Origin: Diaphorobacter sp. HDW4A
GTDB taxonomy: Bacteria; Pseudomonadota; Gammaproteobacteria; Burkholderiales; Burkholderiaceae_C
DNA length: 64,000 nucleotides
NCBI RefSeq assembly: GCF_011305995.1
Contig: NZ_CP049910.1
Location: forward strand, 1,364,001 to 1,428,000
Direction: 5' to 3'
Shown here piece by piece: positions 17,106 through 24,869 of the stretch; within the stretch, counting starts at the first letter, position 1; each line of letters begins with the position of its first letter. The notes under the pieces are model-generated. The model was not told the origin of the DNA. It searched no databases and worked only from the letters and a program-made list of their open reading frames with translations. The position numbers were made by a program, and so were the translations under genes.

Positions 17106-18692
17106 ATGTCCAACATTCGACTCGAACAGCATTACGACCAACGCGTGCTGCGTTGCTTCAAAGACAGGCCGCGCGACGTGCTCTCGATGTGGAGCGACGC
17201 GGCGCAGAAACGGCCCGATGCCGACGCATTGATCTGCGGTGCGAAGCGATTGAGCTGGGCACAGCTCGAGAACCAGGTGCTGCGCGTGGCTGAGGCTTTG
17301 CGTTCGCGCGGCGTTGAACGCGGTGACCGCGTCGCGCTGCTGCTAGGAAATGGTGCGGAATTCGTGATCTCCACCTACGCCATTCTGGCAATTGGGGCGG
17401 TGGTGGTGCCGCTCAGCGTGCGCGATCAATCGGCCGGCATTGGATACATCTTGCGCAATTGCGGTGCCCGTGTGCTGATCCACGAAGCCTCGCTCGTTCA
17501 GGTTGTGAACGGCATGGAAGACACGCCCGGGCTCCAGCACAAGGTGAAGGTTGGGGGCATCGGTGGCGCTGATAATTTTGACGCGTTGCTTCGTCACGAA
17601 CCGCTGCCGCAAGCCGTCGAGGTGCATGAAGAAGATTTGGCGATGCTGGTCTACACCTCGGGTACCACCGGCTTTCCCAAGGGCGCGATGCTCACGCATC
17701 TTGGCATCGTGCACACCATTCTTCACTATGCGCAGTCGCTGGGGCTTGATGAGAACGTGCGCGGTTGCGCCGTCGTGCCGCTGAGCCATGTCACTGGCCT
17801 TGCCGCGATCATGGCGGTCACGCTGGGACTGGGTGGAACCTTGATCGTGGTGCCGCATTTCAAGGCAACCGAGTTGTTGCCGCTGGCGGCGCGCGAGCGC
17901 ATCAACTTCACCATCATGGTGCCGGCGATGTACCAGCTATTGTTGCTGCAGGAGGATCATCGCGAGCATGATCTCTCGTCCTGGACGGTGGGCGGTTTCG
18001 GCGGCGCCCCCATGCCGCCGGAGACCATCGACCGGCTCGGGCAGTGGCTTCCGGCGCTGCGCCTGTCCAACTGCTACGGCGCGACCGAGACGACCTCGCC
18101 GGTGGCAGTGATGCCAGCGCATCTGACGCGCGAGCATCTCGACAGCGTTGGCTTGTCCTTGCCCTGCGCGGAGATTGCGGTCATGGATGAGCAGGGTGGC
18201 GAGGTTCCTGTGGGCGAGATCGGCGAGCTGTGGCTCAAGGGGCCGATGGTCGCCAAGGGCTACTGGAACAACCCGCAGGCGACGGACGAGAACTTCATCG
18301 GCGGCTACTGGCGCAGCGGTGATGTCGGACGCGTGGACGAGCAGGGCTTTTTGTACGTGATGGATCGCCGCAAGGACATGCTCAATCGCGGCGGCTACAA
18401 GATTTTCAGCGTGGAGGTGGAAAACACACTGTGCGAGCATCCGGCGGTGCTCGAGGCCGCCGTGGTCGCCAAGCCGTGCCCGGTGCTGGGCGAGCGGGTC
18501 CATGTGTTTATCACGCTGCGCGAGCACAGCGAGGCCGAAGCAGTTGAGCTGCGCAGCTTCTGCGCCAAACGTCTGGCGGATTACAAGGTGCCGGAGAGCT
18601 TCACGGTCAGCCATGACCCGCTGCCCCGCAACGCCAACGGCAAGCTGCTCAAGCGCGTGCTGCGCGAAGAGCTGCTGGCCACCTTGGGTTGA
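17106..18692 (+). CDS. AMP-forming acyl-CoA synthetase
   Basis: A 528-residue ANL-superfamily ligase. The phosphate-binding loop LVYTSGTTGFPKGAMLTH (about residue 182), the YGATETTSP motif, the hinge RSGDVGRVDEQGFLYVMDRRKDML and the C-terminal catalytic Lys in NANGKLLKRVLREE are complete. It would activate the free acid substrate of this pathway to its CoA ester with ATP. It sits in the middle of the operon, 2 bases after the flavoprotein gene. Chain specificity cannot be predicted by eye. Confidence 0.92.
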   Translation: MSNIRLEQHYDQRVLRCFKDRPRDVLSMWSDAAQKRPDADALICGAKRLSWAQLENQVLRVAEALRSRGVERGDRVALLLGNGAEFVISTYAILAIGAVVVPLSVRDQSAGIGYILRNCGARVLIHEASLVQVVNGMEDTPGLQHKVKVGGIGGADNFDALLRHEPLPQAVEVHEEDLAMLVYTSGTTGFPKGAMLTHLGIVHTILHYAQSLGLDENVRGCAVVPLSHVTGLAAIMAVTLGLGGTLIVVPHFKATELLPLAARERINFTIMVPAMYQLLLLQEDHREHDLSSWTVGGFGGAPMPPETIDRLGQWLPALRLSNCYGATETTSPVAVMPAHLTREHLDSVGLSLPCAEIAVMDEQGGEVPVGEIGELWLKGPMVAKGYWNNPQATDENFIGGYWRSGDVGRVDEQGFLYVMDRRKDMLNRGGYKIFSVEVENTLCEHPAVLEAAVVAKPCPVLGERVHVFITLREHSEAEAVELRSFCAKRLADYKVPESFTVSHDPLPRNANGKLLKRVLREELLATLG

Positions 18693-18706
18693 AAAGGGAG
18701 CGCGAC

Positions 18707-19513
18707 ATGCAAACACCTGCAGCTTCCATCCAAACTGTGCAGCCAGGCATTGCCCTGCTGCGCTTGGAACGACCCAAGCAACTCAATGCGCTGAGTCTGC
18801 CCGACCTGCGCTCCATTCACTGCCTGCTCGATCAGGTGCTGTCCGATGCTTCACTGCGCGTGCTGATCCTGACGGGAGAAGGCGACGGCTTCTGCGCCGG
18901 TCTGAACCTCAAATCGATGCTGGATGCGAACGGAGGAGTTCGCGCGTCCGTCGCAGAACACATGGAGTTGCAGCAGACCTTTGCCGGGCTGGTGCAGCGC
19001 CTGCGGGACACGCCTCTTGCCGTCATCGCGGCGGTCAATGGCGTCGCTGTGGGTGCGGGCATGGCGATGGCGTTGGCGGCCGATATCCGATTTGCAGACC
19101 CCAAGGCGTCATTTCATGTGGGCGCGGTGAAGATCGGCATCACCGCAGGCGAGTGCGGCATCAGCTACCACTTGCCGCGACTCATCGGCGCAGGCCGCGC
19201 TTTTGAATTGATGCTGAGCGGCCGTGCGGTTGCTGCAGAAGAAGCCTTGCGTATCGGGCTGGTGAGCGATGTGGTGGACAAGGGCGCGGTGCTGGAGCGC
19301 GCGCTGTATTGTGCGCGCCAGATCGCCGGAAACGCTCCCTATGCCACGGCACACACCAAGAAGCTGATGTGGCAGAACCTCGATGCGTCGAGCCTGAAGG
19401 CCGCCATCGAGTTGGAGAACCACGCCCAGGTGTTGGGTCTGATGACGGCGGATTTTCAGGAGGCCGTGCAGGCATTTCTGCAGAAACGCGATCCGGTTTT
19501 CACCGGACGATAG
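18707..19513 (+). CDS. Enoyl-CoA hydratase/isomerase family protein
   Basis: A 268-residue crotonase, the second of the operon and not a close copy of the first. It has ALSLPDLR, the oxyanion-hole motif GDGFCAGLNLKSM and NGVAVGAGMAMALAADIRFA. Aligned by eye to rat enoyl-CoA hydratase, the Glu144 position is Ala (HVGAVKIG) but Glu164 is kept (FELMLSG), and an extra Glu occurs in TAGECGIS. Hydratase or isomerase activity is therefore plausible but not certain. GGGAG before the ATG at 18707 supports this start, giving a 14-base spacer from the ligase. Confidence 0.88.
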   Translation: MQTPAASIQTVQPGIALLRLERPKQLNALSLPDLRSIHCLLDQVLSDASLRVLILTGEGDGFCAGLNLKSMLDANGGVRASVAEHMELQQTFAGLVQRLRDTPLAVIAAVNGVAVGAGMAMALAADIRFADPKASFHVGAVKIGITAGECGISYHLPRLIGAGRAFELMLSGRAVAAEEALRIGLVSDVVDKGAVLERALYCARQIAGNAPYATAHTKKLMWQNLDASSLKAAIELENHAQVLGLMTADFQEAVQAFLQKRDPVFTGR

Positions 19514-19522
19514 GAGGGCGTG

Positions 19523-20041
19523 ATGGACAACATGCCAATGGCTGATCCGGTGGTGAAAAGCATCTGTCGTGATCTGGAGGATCTGCTCACGCAGGTCGGC
19601 TCCGAGGTGTATTGCAGCGACTGGACCCTGATCGAGCAGACGCGCATCGACAGATTCGCAGAGGCGACGGGTGACTTTCAGTGGATTCATGTGAACCCCG
19701 AACGCGCGGCGCAGGAGTCGCCGTTTGGTGGAACGATTGCGCACGGCTTTCTCTCGCTGTCCTTGCTAGGCAAGCACTACGAGGAGTTTTTGCCGCAGTG
19801 GTTGCCGTTCTGCGACATAGGCATCAACTACGGACTCAACCGGGTGCGGTTCATTCAGCCGGTGCGCTCGGGCAGCAGGGTGCGCAGCCGGTTTGTGCTG
19901 GGTGAGGTGAGCGAGGCTGGTGGCGGTGTGCAAATGCTGTTCAACGTGACCGTGGAGCTGCAAGGGCAGAGCAAACCCGCCCTTGTGGCGGAGTCGGTGA
20001 TTCGCCGCCAGTTCAGAAACAGAAAAGGAGGCCCGATGTGA
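19523..20041 (+). CDS. MaoC-like (R)-specific hydratase, NodN type
   Basis: A 172-residue hot-dog-fold protein. The hydratase 2 motif RFAEATGDFQWIHVNPERA with Asp and His, then PFGGTIAHGFLSLSL, is complete and characteristic of NodN/MaoC-like dehydratases. It should hydrate an enoyl-CoA or dehydrate an (R)-3-hydroxyacyl-CoA, complementing the two crotonases whose catalytic residues are unusual. An AGGAGG at 19512-19517 directs the ATG at 19523. Its end overlaps the next gene by 4 bases. Confidence 0.88.
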   Translation: MDNMPMADPVVKSICRDLEDLLTQVGSEVYCSDWTLIEQTRIDRFAEATGDFQWIHVNPERAAQESPFGGTIAHGFLSLSLLGKHYEEFLPQWLPFCDIGINYGLNRVRFIQPVRSGSRVRSRFVLGEVSEAGGGVQMLFNVTVELQGQSKPALVAESVIRRQFRNRKGGPM

Positions 20042-21012
20042 AGGCGTTGATGTGCACTCAATTCGGACCACCCTCGTCGCTTCAGGTGCTTGAACAGCCA
20101 TTGATGACTGCGGGCCACGGTGAGGTGGTGGTCGCCGTCAAGGCGGCGGGGATCAACTTTCCCGACACGCTGATCATCGAAGATCGCTACCAGATCAAGG
20201 CCCCGCTGCCGTTCAGCCCTGGTGGCGAGTTCTCCGGCGTGATTGAGGAGGTTGGCGCGGATGTTCCGGATCTCGTGGCTGGTCAGGAGGTCATCGGATT
20301 CGTCGGCTGGGGCGCGTTTGCACGGCAGATCCGCGTGCAGCCGCCGGCGCTTTTTGCGATGCCTGCCGGGCTTCCGTTCGACGTCGCGGGCTCGTTCCTG
20401 ATGACCTATGGAACGGCATACCACGCGCTGCGGGACCGGGCTCAGCTTATGGCAGGCGAGACGGTGCTGGTGCTGGGGGCTGCAGGTGGACTGGGCATTG
20501 CGAGCATCGAACTCGCGAAGGCGCTCGGTGCCAAGGTGATCGCTGCCGCATCGTCTGCGGAAAAGCTGGCTGTTTGCCGTGCTCATGGAGCCGACGAGAC
20601 CATCGACTACGAGCACGAGGATCTGCGCGAGCGGCTGAAAAAAATCACGGGCGGACGCGGGGTCGATGTGGTCTGCGATGTCGTGGGTGGCCGCTTCAGC
20701 GAGCCTGCTTTGCGCAGTGTAGGCTGGCGTGGGCGTTTTCTGGTGATCGGCTTTGCGGGCGGCGAGATTCCGCGCATCGCGCTCAATCTGCCGCTGCTCA
20801 AGGGATGCGCCATCGTCGGTGTGTTCTGGGGCGACTACCTGAAGCGCGAGCGCTCAAGGGTCGAGGGTGACATCCGGACGCTGGCGGATCTGTATTCAGC
20901 AGGTCGCATCCGGCCCCTGATTTCGCAACGCTTCTCGTTGGAGGAAACACCTGCTGCGCTGGAGGCCGTCCGTCAGCGCAAGGCCATGGGCAAAGGAGTT
21001 GTCGTGCCCTGA
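20038..21012 (+). CDS. NADPH:quinone oxidoreductase-like zinc-free MDR protein
   Basis: A 324-residue medium-chain dehydrogenase/reductase of the quinone oxidoreductase branch. It has PFSPGGEFSGVIEEVG, the nucleotide-binding GAAGGLGIASIELAKALGAKVIAAASS and no zinc-ligand set. The operon suggests that it acts on an enoyl-CoA or a derived ketone rather than a free quinone. It starts at GTG 20038 inside the MaoC-like stop (ATGTGA overlap), so expression is coupled. It is the last gene of the operon that is tightly packed. Confidence 0.85.
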   Translation: MKALMCTQFGPPSSLQVLEQPLMTAGHGEVVVAVKAAGINFPDTLIIEDRYQIKAPLPFSPGGEFSGVIEEVGADVPDLVAGQEVIGFVGWGAFARQIRVQPPALFAMPAGLPFDVAGSFLMTYGTAYHALRDRAQLMAGETVLVLGAAGGLGIASIELAKALGAKVIAAASSAEKLAVCRAHGADETIDYEHEDLRERLKKITGGRGVDVVCDVVGGRFSEPALRSVGWRGRFLVIGFAGGEIPRIALNLPLLKGCAIVGVFWGDYLKRERSRVEGDIRTLADLYSAGRIRPLISQRFSLEETPAALEAVRQRKAMGKGVVVP

Positions 21013-21153
21013 AACCACTTCATCTTCACCGTTTCCGTCTGGACAACCTGCGTGGACATCGACGACAGAGATCGTCATGCGGATGCAGGCGTGATCGCCA
21101 GGGCGGCCCATGGGTCGTCCTCTATCCAAACCCATTTTCCGAATGGATGAATC

Positions 21154-22461
21154 ATGACGAATGCAAACACCCTGACCGCTGACGCCGTGGCCAAGGCCAG
21201 TGAGAACGGAGCACCTGCCGACGCCAAGCGCGCCGCAGTGTCGGGTTTCGTGGGCACCCTGATCGAGTATTACGATTTCAGTCTGTATGGCTACATGGCG
21301 GTGGTGATCGCGCCGCTGTTCTTCCCGAGCGGCGATCCCACGGTCTCGCTTCTGGCCGCGCTGGCGGTGTTCGGCACGGCCTATGTGGTGAGACCCCTGG
21401 GCGGGATTTTCTTCGGCCACATCGGTGACCGATACGGGCGCAAGACAGCGCTGCTTGGAACGCTGATCTGCATGGGTATCGGCAGTACGCTGATGGGGCT
21501 GCTTCCCACGTTCGATCAACTGGGATATTTCGCAACCGCCTTGCTTGTTCTGGTGCGGCTGCTGCAGGGCTTCTCTGCGGGTGGTGAGGTGGGCGGCTCG
21601 GCGACCTTCATTTCGGAGTCGTCCCCGCCGCACATGAAGGCCACGTTCGGCGCGTTCACTCCCATGGGCTCGACCGGCGGGTTCGCAGTGGCCGCAGCCG
21701 TGGCAGGGGTGGTCACCGCCTTCACCACGCCGGAGCAGATGAGTTCGTGGGGCTGGCGCATTCCGTTCCTGCTGGCGCTGCCGCTGACGTTGCTATGCAT
21801 CTGGGCACGTACCCGGGTGAAGGAAACCTACGAAGGCAAGCCCGAGAAGAAGGAGCACTCGCCCATCGGTGCGATCTTCCGTCTGCAGACCAAGGCACTG
21901 CTGCAATCCACCGCGATCAGCGCTGCCACCAATGGCACGGCCTACATCGGCTTGACTTACATGAGCATCCATCTGGTCAAGCAGCTGGGCTATCCAGCAG
22001 GCAGCGTGTACTGGGTTGCCACGTTGGCGATTGGTCTCTCGGCGCTGCTGATGCCGGTCGGGGGCATCATCGGGGACCGCATCGGGCTGCGGCGTCTGAT
22101 GCTCGTTGGCCTGATCGGCTACATCGTGCTGACCTATCCGATGATGGGTCTGATGGGGCAAAGCCTGACGGTCGCCACATGGGCCTACGTGGTGCTGATG
22201 CTCAACACCGTGGCAACCCAGGTCAGTGCCTACACGCTGCTGCCCCTGCTATTCAAGCCTGAATACCGCTACACCGGTGTGGCCTCAGGCTGGAACTTTG
22301 GCGTCATCATCGCGGGCGGCACGGCTCCGTATGTGGCGGTGAAGCTGGTGCAGGTAACGGAAAACAAACAGTCCCCTGCGTTTTTTGTGATTGCAGCGGC
22401 CATCATCGGACTGATCGGTGTTCTGTCGATCCACCGTGATCGCGGACGATCTGTCACCTGA
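21154..22461 (+). CDS. MFS transporter, metabolite:H+ symporter (MHS) family
   Basis: A 435-residue transporter with twelve hydrophobic segments. The MHS signature is clear: LIEYYDFSLYGYMAVVIAPLFFP near residue 32, GHIGDRYGRKTALLGTLICMGIGS and RLLQGFSAGGEVGGSATFI. Such carriers import organic acids (shikimate, alpha-ketoglutarate, dicarboxylates, aromatic acids). It follows the catabolic operon by 141 bases, so it probably takes up the acid that the ligase activates. That spacer has a CCCATGGG palindrome but no copy of the GGGTGG dyad. Confidence 0.9.
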   Translation: MTNANTLTADAVAKASENGAPADAKRAAVSGFVGTLIEYYDFSLYGYMAVVIAPLFFPSGDPTVSLLAALAVFGTAYVVRPLGGIFFGHIGDRYGRKTALLGTLICMGIGSTLMGLLPTFDQLGYFATALLVLVRLLQGFSAGGEVGGSATFISESSPPHMKATFGAFTPMGSTGGFAVAAAVAGVVTAFTTPEQMSSWGWRIPFLLALPLTLLCIWARTRVKETYEGKPEKKEHSPIGAIFRLQTKALLQSTAISAATNGTAYIGLTYMSIHLVKQLGYPAGSVYWVATLAIGLSALLMPVGGIIGDRIGLRRLMLVGLIGYIVLTYPMMGLMGQSLTVATWAYVVLMLNTVATQVSAYTLLPLLFKPEYRYTGVASGWNFGVIIAGGTAPYVAVKLVQVTENKQSPAFFVIAAAIIGLIGVLSIHRDRGRSVT

Positions 22462-22615
22462 ACGGGAGCTGTTTGACGTTCTCAAAGGGGCCTGCTTCCG
22501 CTAGGGAGTCTGGCTCCTTACTTCTTGCAATGTTCAAGCAAACGGTTTCAAAAACATCATCAAAAATACAGAAGTACCAATATGATCACAACTTGACCGG
22601 ACGGGATGTTGTTGC

Positions 22616-22635
22616 GCGCAAACATGTGTTTGCGC
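22616..22635. other. Near-perfect palindrome in the MFS-ArsR gap
   Basis: GCGCAAACA (22616-22624) and TGTTTGCGC (22627-22635) are perfect 9-base arms around TG. Only TTTAAT follows, so it could be a weak terminator of the transporter gene or an operator. The rest of the 369-base gap 22462-22830 contains AT-rich sequence, a likely promoter zone around 22715-22735 (CATATG, TATACG) before the regulator gene, and no convincing ORF. Confidence 0.5.
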
Positions 22636-22830
22636 TTTAATCTGAGGGCATTGATACACAACAGATGTGGCAGATTCCGGTTCTGTGCGGGGTGGGGTAG
22701 TGAGCCTACACTTTTCCATATGTCTATACGCAAGAACTGGCCGCTGTCGCGCCGCAATCAATATGTCGCTGATTTCGGCAAGTATTCCACTGGCCGCCAG
22801 CTGTTGCTCAACCGAATGCAGGAGCCCTCC

Positions 22831-23136
22831 ATGGACACCGAAGTGATCGATGACGACCGTGTTTACGAAAACGCCGCCGAGCTGTTTCGTGCCATGGCTG
22901 CGCCTATGCGGCTGCGTATCATCAGTGCGCTGTGCAACGGGGAAAAGAACGTGTCGGAACTGCTGTCGTCCATCGACACCACGCAGCCCAACATGTCCCA
23001 GCACCTGAACACGCTCTACCAGGCCGGCATTCTCGGGCGTCGCCGTGAAGGGGTGAGCATCTATTACTACATCACCAACGAGAAGGTGGTGCAGATGTGC
23101 CGCAGCGTATGCCTACAGATGGCCATGGACGACTGA
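22831..23136 (+). CDS. ArsR-family repressor, SqrR/BigR-like sulfide/persulfide sensor
   Basis: A 101-residue winged-helix protein. The helix-turn-helix is VSELLSSIDTTQPNMSQHLNTLYQAGIL and the wing RRREGVSIYYYIT. Cys35 in ISALCNGEKNVSELL and Cys90 in VVQMCRSVCLQ lie where SqrR/BigR/YgaV-type repressors carry the cysteine pair that forms a polysulfide bridge; a third cysteine, Cys94, is also present. It stands at the head of the sox region, so it likely releases sulfur genes when reactive sulfur appears. GGAG at 22821-22824 supports the ATG at 22831. Classical metal-binding ELCVCDL is absent, which argues against an arsenic sensor. Confidence 0.82.
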   Translation: MDTEVIDDDRVYENAAELFRAMAAPMRLRIISALCNGEKNVSELLSSIDTTQPNMSQHLNTLYQAGILGRRREGVSIYYYITNEKVVQMCRSVCLQMAMDD

Positions 23137-23234
23137 ACTTTCCCGTCTTTGGCGAGACGGGTTAGGTAGATTGCGCAGAGATTTTTCTTCTCCATTGATG
23201 TTCGAGCGCCTTTGGCGTTTGGTGCTCGACTCCA

Positions 23235-23268
23235 GCAAAAAGGGCAGCCGATTGGCTGCCCTTTTTGC
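23235..23268. terminator. Bidirectional intrinsic terminator
   Basis: GCAAAAAGGGCAGCC (23235-23249) and GGCTGCCCTTTTTGC (23254-23268) are perfect 15-base arms around GATT. It carries A- and T-runs on its two sides, so it works for both the regulator gene (plus) and the DsrE-like gene (minus), which converge here. A weaker stem without a T-run, CCCGTCT/AGACGGG, lies at 23142-23161. Confidence 0.92.
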
Positions 23269-23291
23269 ATGGGAGACCGAAGTGAAGCCGC

Positions 23292-23708
23292 TCAGGGCTT
23301 GAGGTAGACGTAGCCTTCCTTGGCCTGCAGGCGTGCGACTTCGGCGACGCCCGAGGGAACGATGGAGGTCTCCATCAGCAGCTTGGCCGGGTCGATGCTG
23401 CGTGATTGCAGGGTGTTGTTGCAGACGCGGAACTCCACGCCCTTGGAGGCCAGCGCACTGACCTGACCGCTGAACTCGCGGCCCTTGCTGTCCTTGGCGT
23501 CGCTCAGCAGAAAATCGATGCCAGGGCCATGTGTGACGACGACGATCTTGTCCTTGGGGGCGGCGTTCAGATGGTTGTTGATGTTGTTGAGAATCGCGGC
23601 TGCGGTTTCCACGCCGGTGTTGACGTGGTAGACCACCTTGACGTCTTGGGCGAATGACAGGCCGGCCATCAGGGTCAGGAAAAATGCGAGAAAGACACGC
23701 TTGAACAT
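23292..23708 (-). CDS. Periplasmic DsrE-like protein
   Basis: A 138-residue exported protein. MFKRVFLAFFLTLMAGLSFA is a cleavable signal peptide. The mature part has the DsrE/DsrF-type pattern of a sulfur-carrier fold: VKVVYHVNTG, IVVVTHGPGIDFLL and a single conserved Cys in GVEFRVCNNTLQ. Such proteins bind or relay persulfide sulfur, or serve as accessory factors in sulfur oxidisers. AAAAGGAG precedes the ATG at 23708. It is divergent from the SoxH-like gene and shares its control region. Confidence 0.82.
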   Translation of the reverse strand: MFKRVFLAFFLTLMAGLSFAQDVKVVYHVNTGVETAAAILNNINNHLNAAPKDKIVVVTHGPGIDFLLSDAKDSKGREFSGQVSALASKGVEFRVCNNTLQSRSIDPAKLLMETSIVPSGVAEVARLQAKEGYVYLKP

Positions 23709-23765
23709 ATTGGGCTCCTTTTTATGCATGGGTTGCTTTGGTTGTATGTCCAGCCCCAAAATATC

Positions 23766-23790
23766 GCTGGTGACTTATATTAGCACCAGC
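23766..23790. promoter_or_regulatory. Dyad in the DsrE-like / SoxH-like divergent control region
   Basis: GCTGGTG (23766-23772) and CACCAGC (23784-23790) are perfect 7-base arms around an AT-rich 11-base spacer, and AATAT (23760-23764) and ATATT (23795-23799) extend the symmetry outward. It lies centrally in the 138-base intergenic region, so it could control both genes. The local repressor at 22831 is a candidate binder by inference. Confidence 0.5.
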
Positions 23791-23846
23791 AAGGATATTC
23801 ACGTCAGCTGATGATGCTGATCCAATAACTACTGGAGATGCTGCGC

Positions 23847-24869
23847 ATGTTAGTTCAGGGTTCGCGTTGGTTGGCAGGCGTTGTCGTGTTGACAAGCCTG
23901 CAGATTCCGGCCTTTGCACATGGCGATCACGGTGCTGCCATGCAGCTCGCGCAGGTGACTGTTGCTCCCGACATGTCGACCACCGAAGCAGCCACGGTGG
24001 AGATGGAAGTCAAGAGCGTCGCGCCGAATGTCTACTACGTGCAGGGCGTTTCCGCTCTGGGCTCGCCGGCCAATCAGAACTTCATTTCGAACGCGGGCTT
24101 TGTGGTGACTGACGACAGCGTGGTGGTGATTGACGCGCTCGGCTCGCCCGCGCTGGCCGAGGAGCTGGTGAAGAAGATCAAGGCGATCACGTCCAAGCCG
24201 ATCAGCACGGTGATCCTCACGCACTACCACGCGGACCACATCTACGGGCTGCAGGTATTCAAGGCGCTGGGCGCGAAGATCATCGCGAATGGACAGGCCA
24301 AGGAGTACATCAACTCCGATACCGCGCGCCTGCGGCTCGAAGCCTCACGCACCGAGCTCGCGCCGTGGATCAATGCGTCAACGCAGATGGTCACGGCCGA
24401 CGAGTGGATGGACAAGGATGCGCTCACGCTGAAGATCGGTGGCACCGAGTTCGTGTTGCAGCACATGGGTCCCGCACACACGCCGGAAGACACCGCCGTG
24501 TTCCTGCCCCAAAGTGGCGTGCTGTTCATCGGCGATGTGGTGTTTCGCAAGCGCATCCCGTATGTGGGCCAGGCCGACAGCCGTCATTGGATCGCGGCGC
24601 TTGATGCGCTGCTGAAGCTGCCAGTCAAGGTGATGGTGCCGGGACACGGCCCTGCGTCCGAAGAGCCCGGGAAGGACATGCAACTGACGCGCGACTATCT
24701 CGAATTCCTGCGCACCGCGATGGCCAAGGCGGCGCAGAATCTTGATCCATTTGACGATGCCTACAAAGCCACCGACTGGTCGCGCTTCGAGGGCTATCCG
24801 CTGTTCAAGGAAGCCAACCGAATGAATGCCTACAACACCTATCTGCTGATGGAGCAGGAAAAGCCATGA
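23847..24869 (+). CDS. soxH: Periplasmic metallo-beta-lactamase-fold hydrolase, SoxH-like
   Basis: A 340-residue exported protein of the metallo-beta-lactamase fold. A signal peptide (LAGVVVLTSLQIPAFA) is followed by a histidine-rich HGDHG. The zinc-binding motif TVILTHYHADHIYG near residue 130 is complete, with later ligands in MGPAHTPEDTAVFLP and VMVPGHGP. SoxH of sulfur oxidisers has this architecture and a still unclear role, probably on thiol esters or persulfides. GGAG at 23834-23837 fits the ATG at 23847 better than the ATG at 23838, which it abuts. It overlaps the thioredoxin gene by 4 bases. Confidence 0.8.
   Translation: MLVQGSRWLAGVVVLTSLQIPAFAHGDHGAAMQLAQVTVAPDMSTTEAATVEMEVKSVAPNVYYVQGVSALGSPANQNFISNAGFVVTDDSVVVIDALGSPALAEELVKKIKAITSKPISTVILTHYHADHIYGLQVFKALGAKIIANGQAKEYINSDTARLRLEASRTELAPWINASTQMVTADEWMDKDALTLKIGGTEFVLQHMGPAHTPEDTAVFLPQSGVLFIGDVVFRKRIPYVGQADSRHWIAALDALLKLPVKVMVPGHGPASEEPGKDMQLTRDYLEFLRTAMAKAAQNLDPFDDAYKATDWSRFEGYPLFKEANRMNAYNTYLLMEQEKP

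Noticed and set aside
22606..22830. An extended N-terminus for the ArsR-type repressor
   Set aside because: The 75 additional residues do not resemble the family, and a ribosome-binding site is placed correctly for the ATG at 22831.
23235..23268. 15-base perfect inverted repeat as a possible regulator site
   Set aside because: A/T runs in the arms and its position between convergent stop codons identify it as a terminator.
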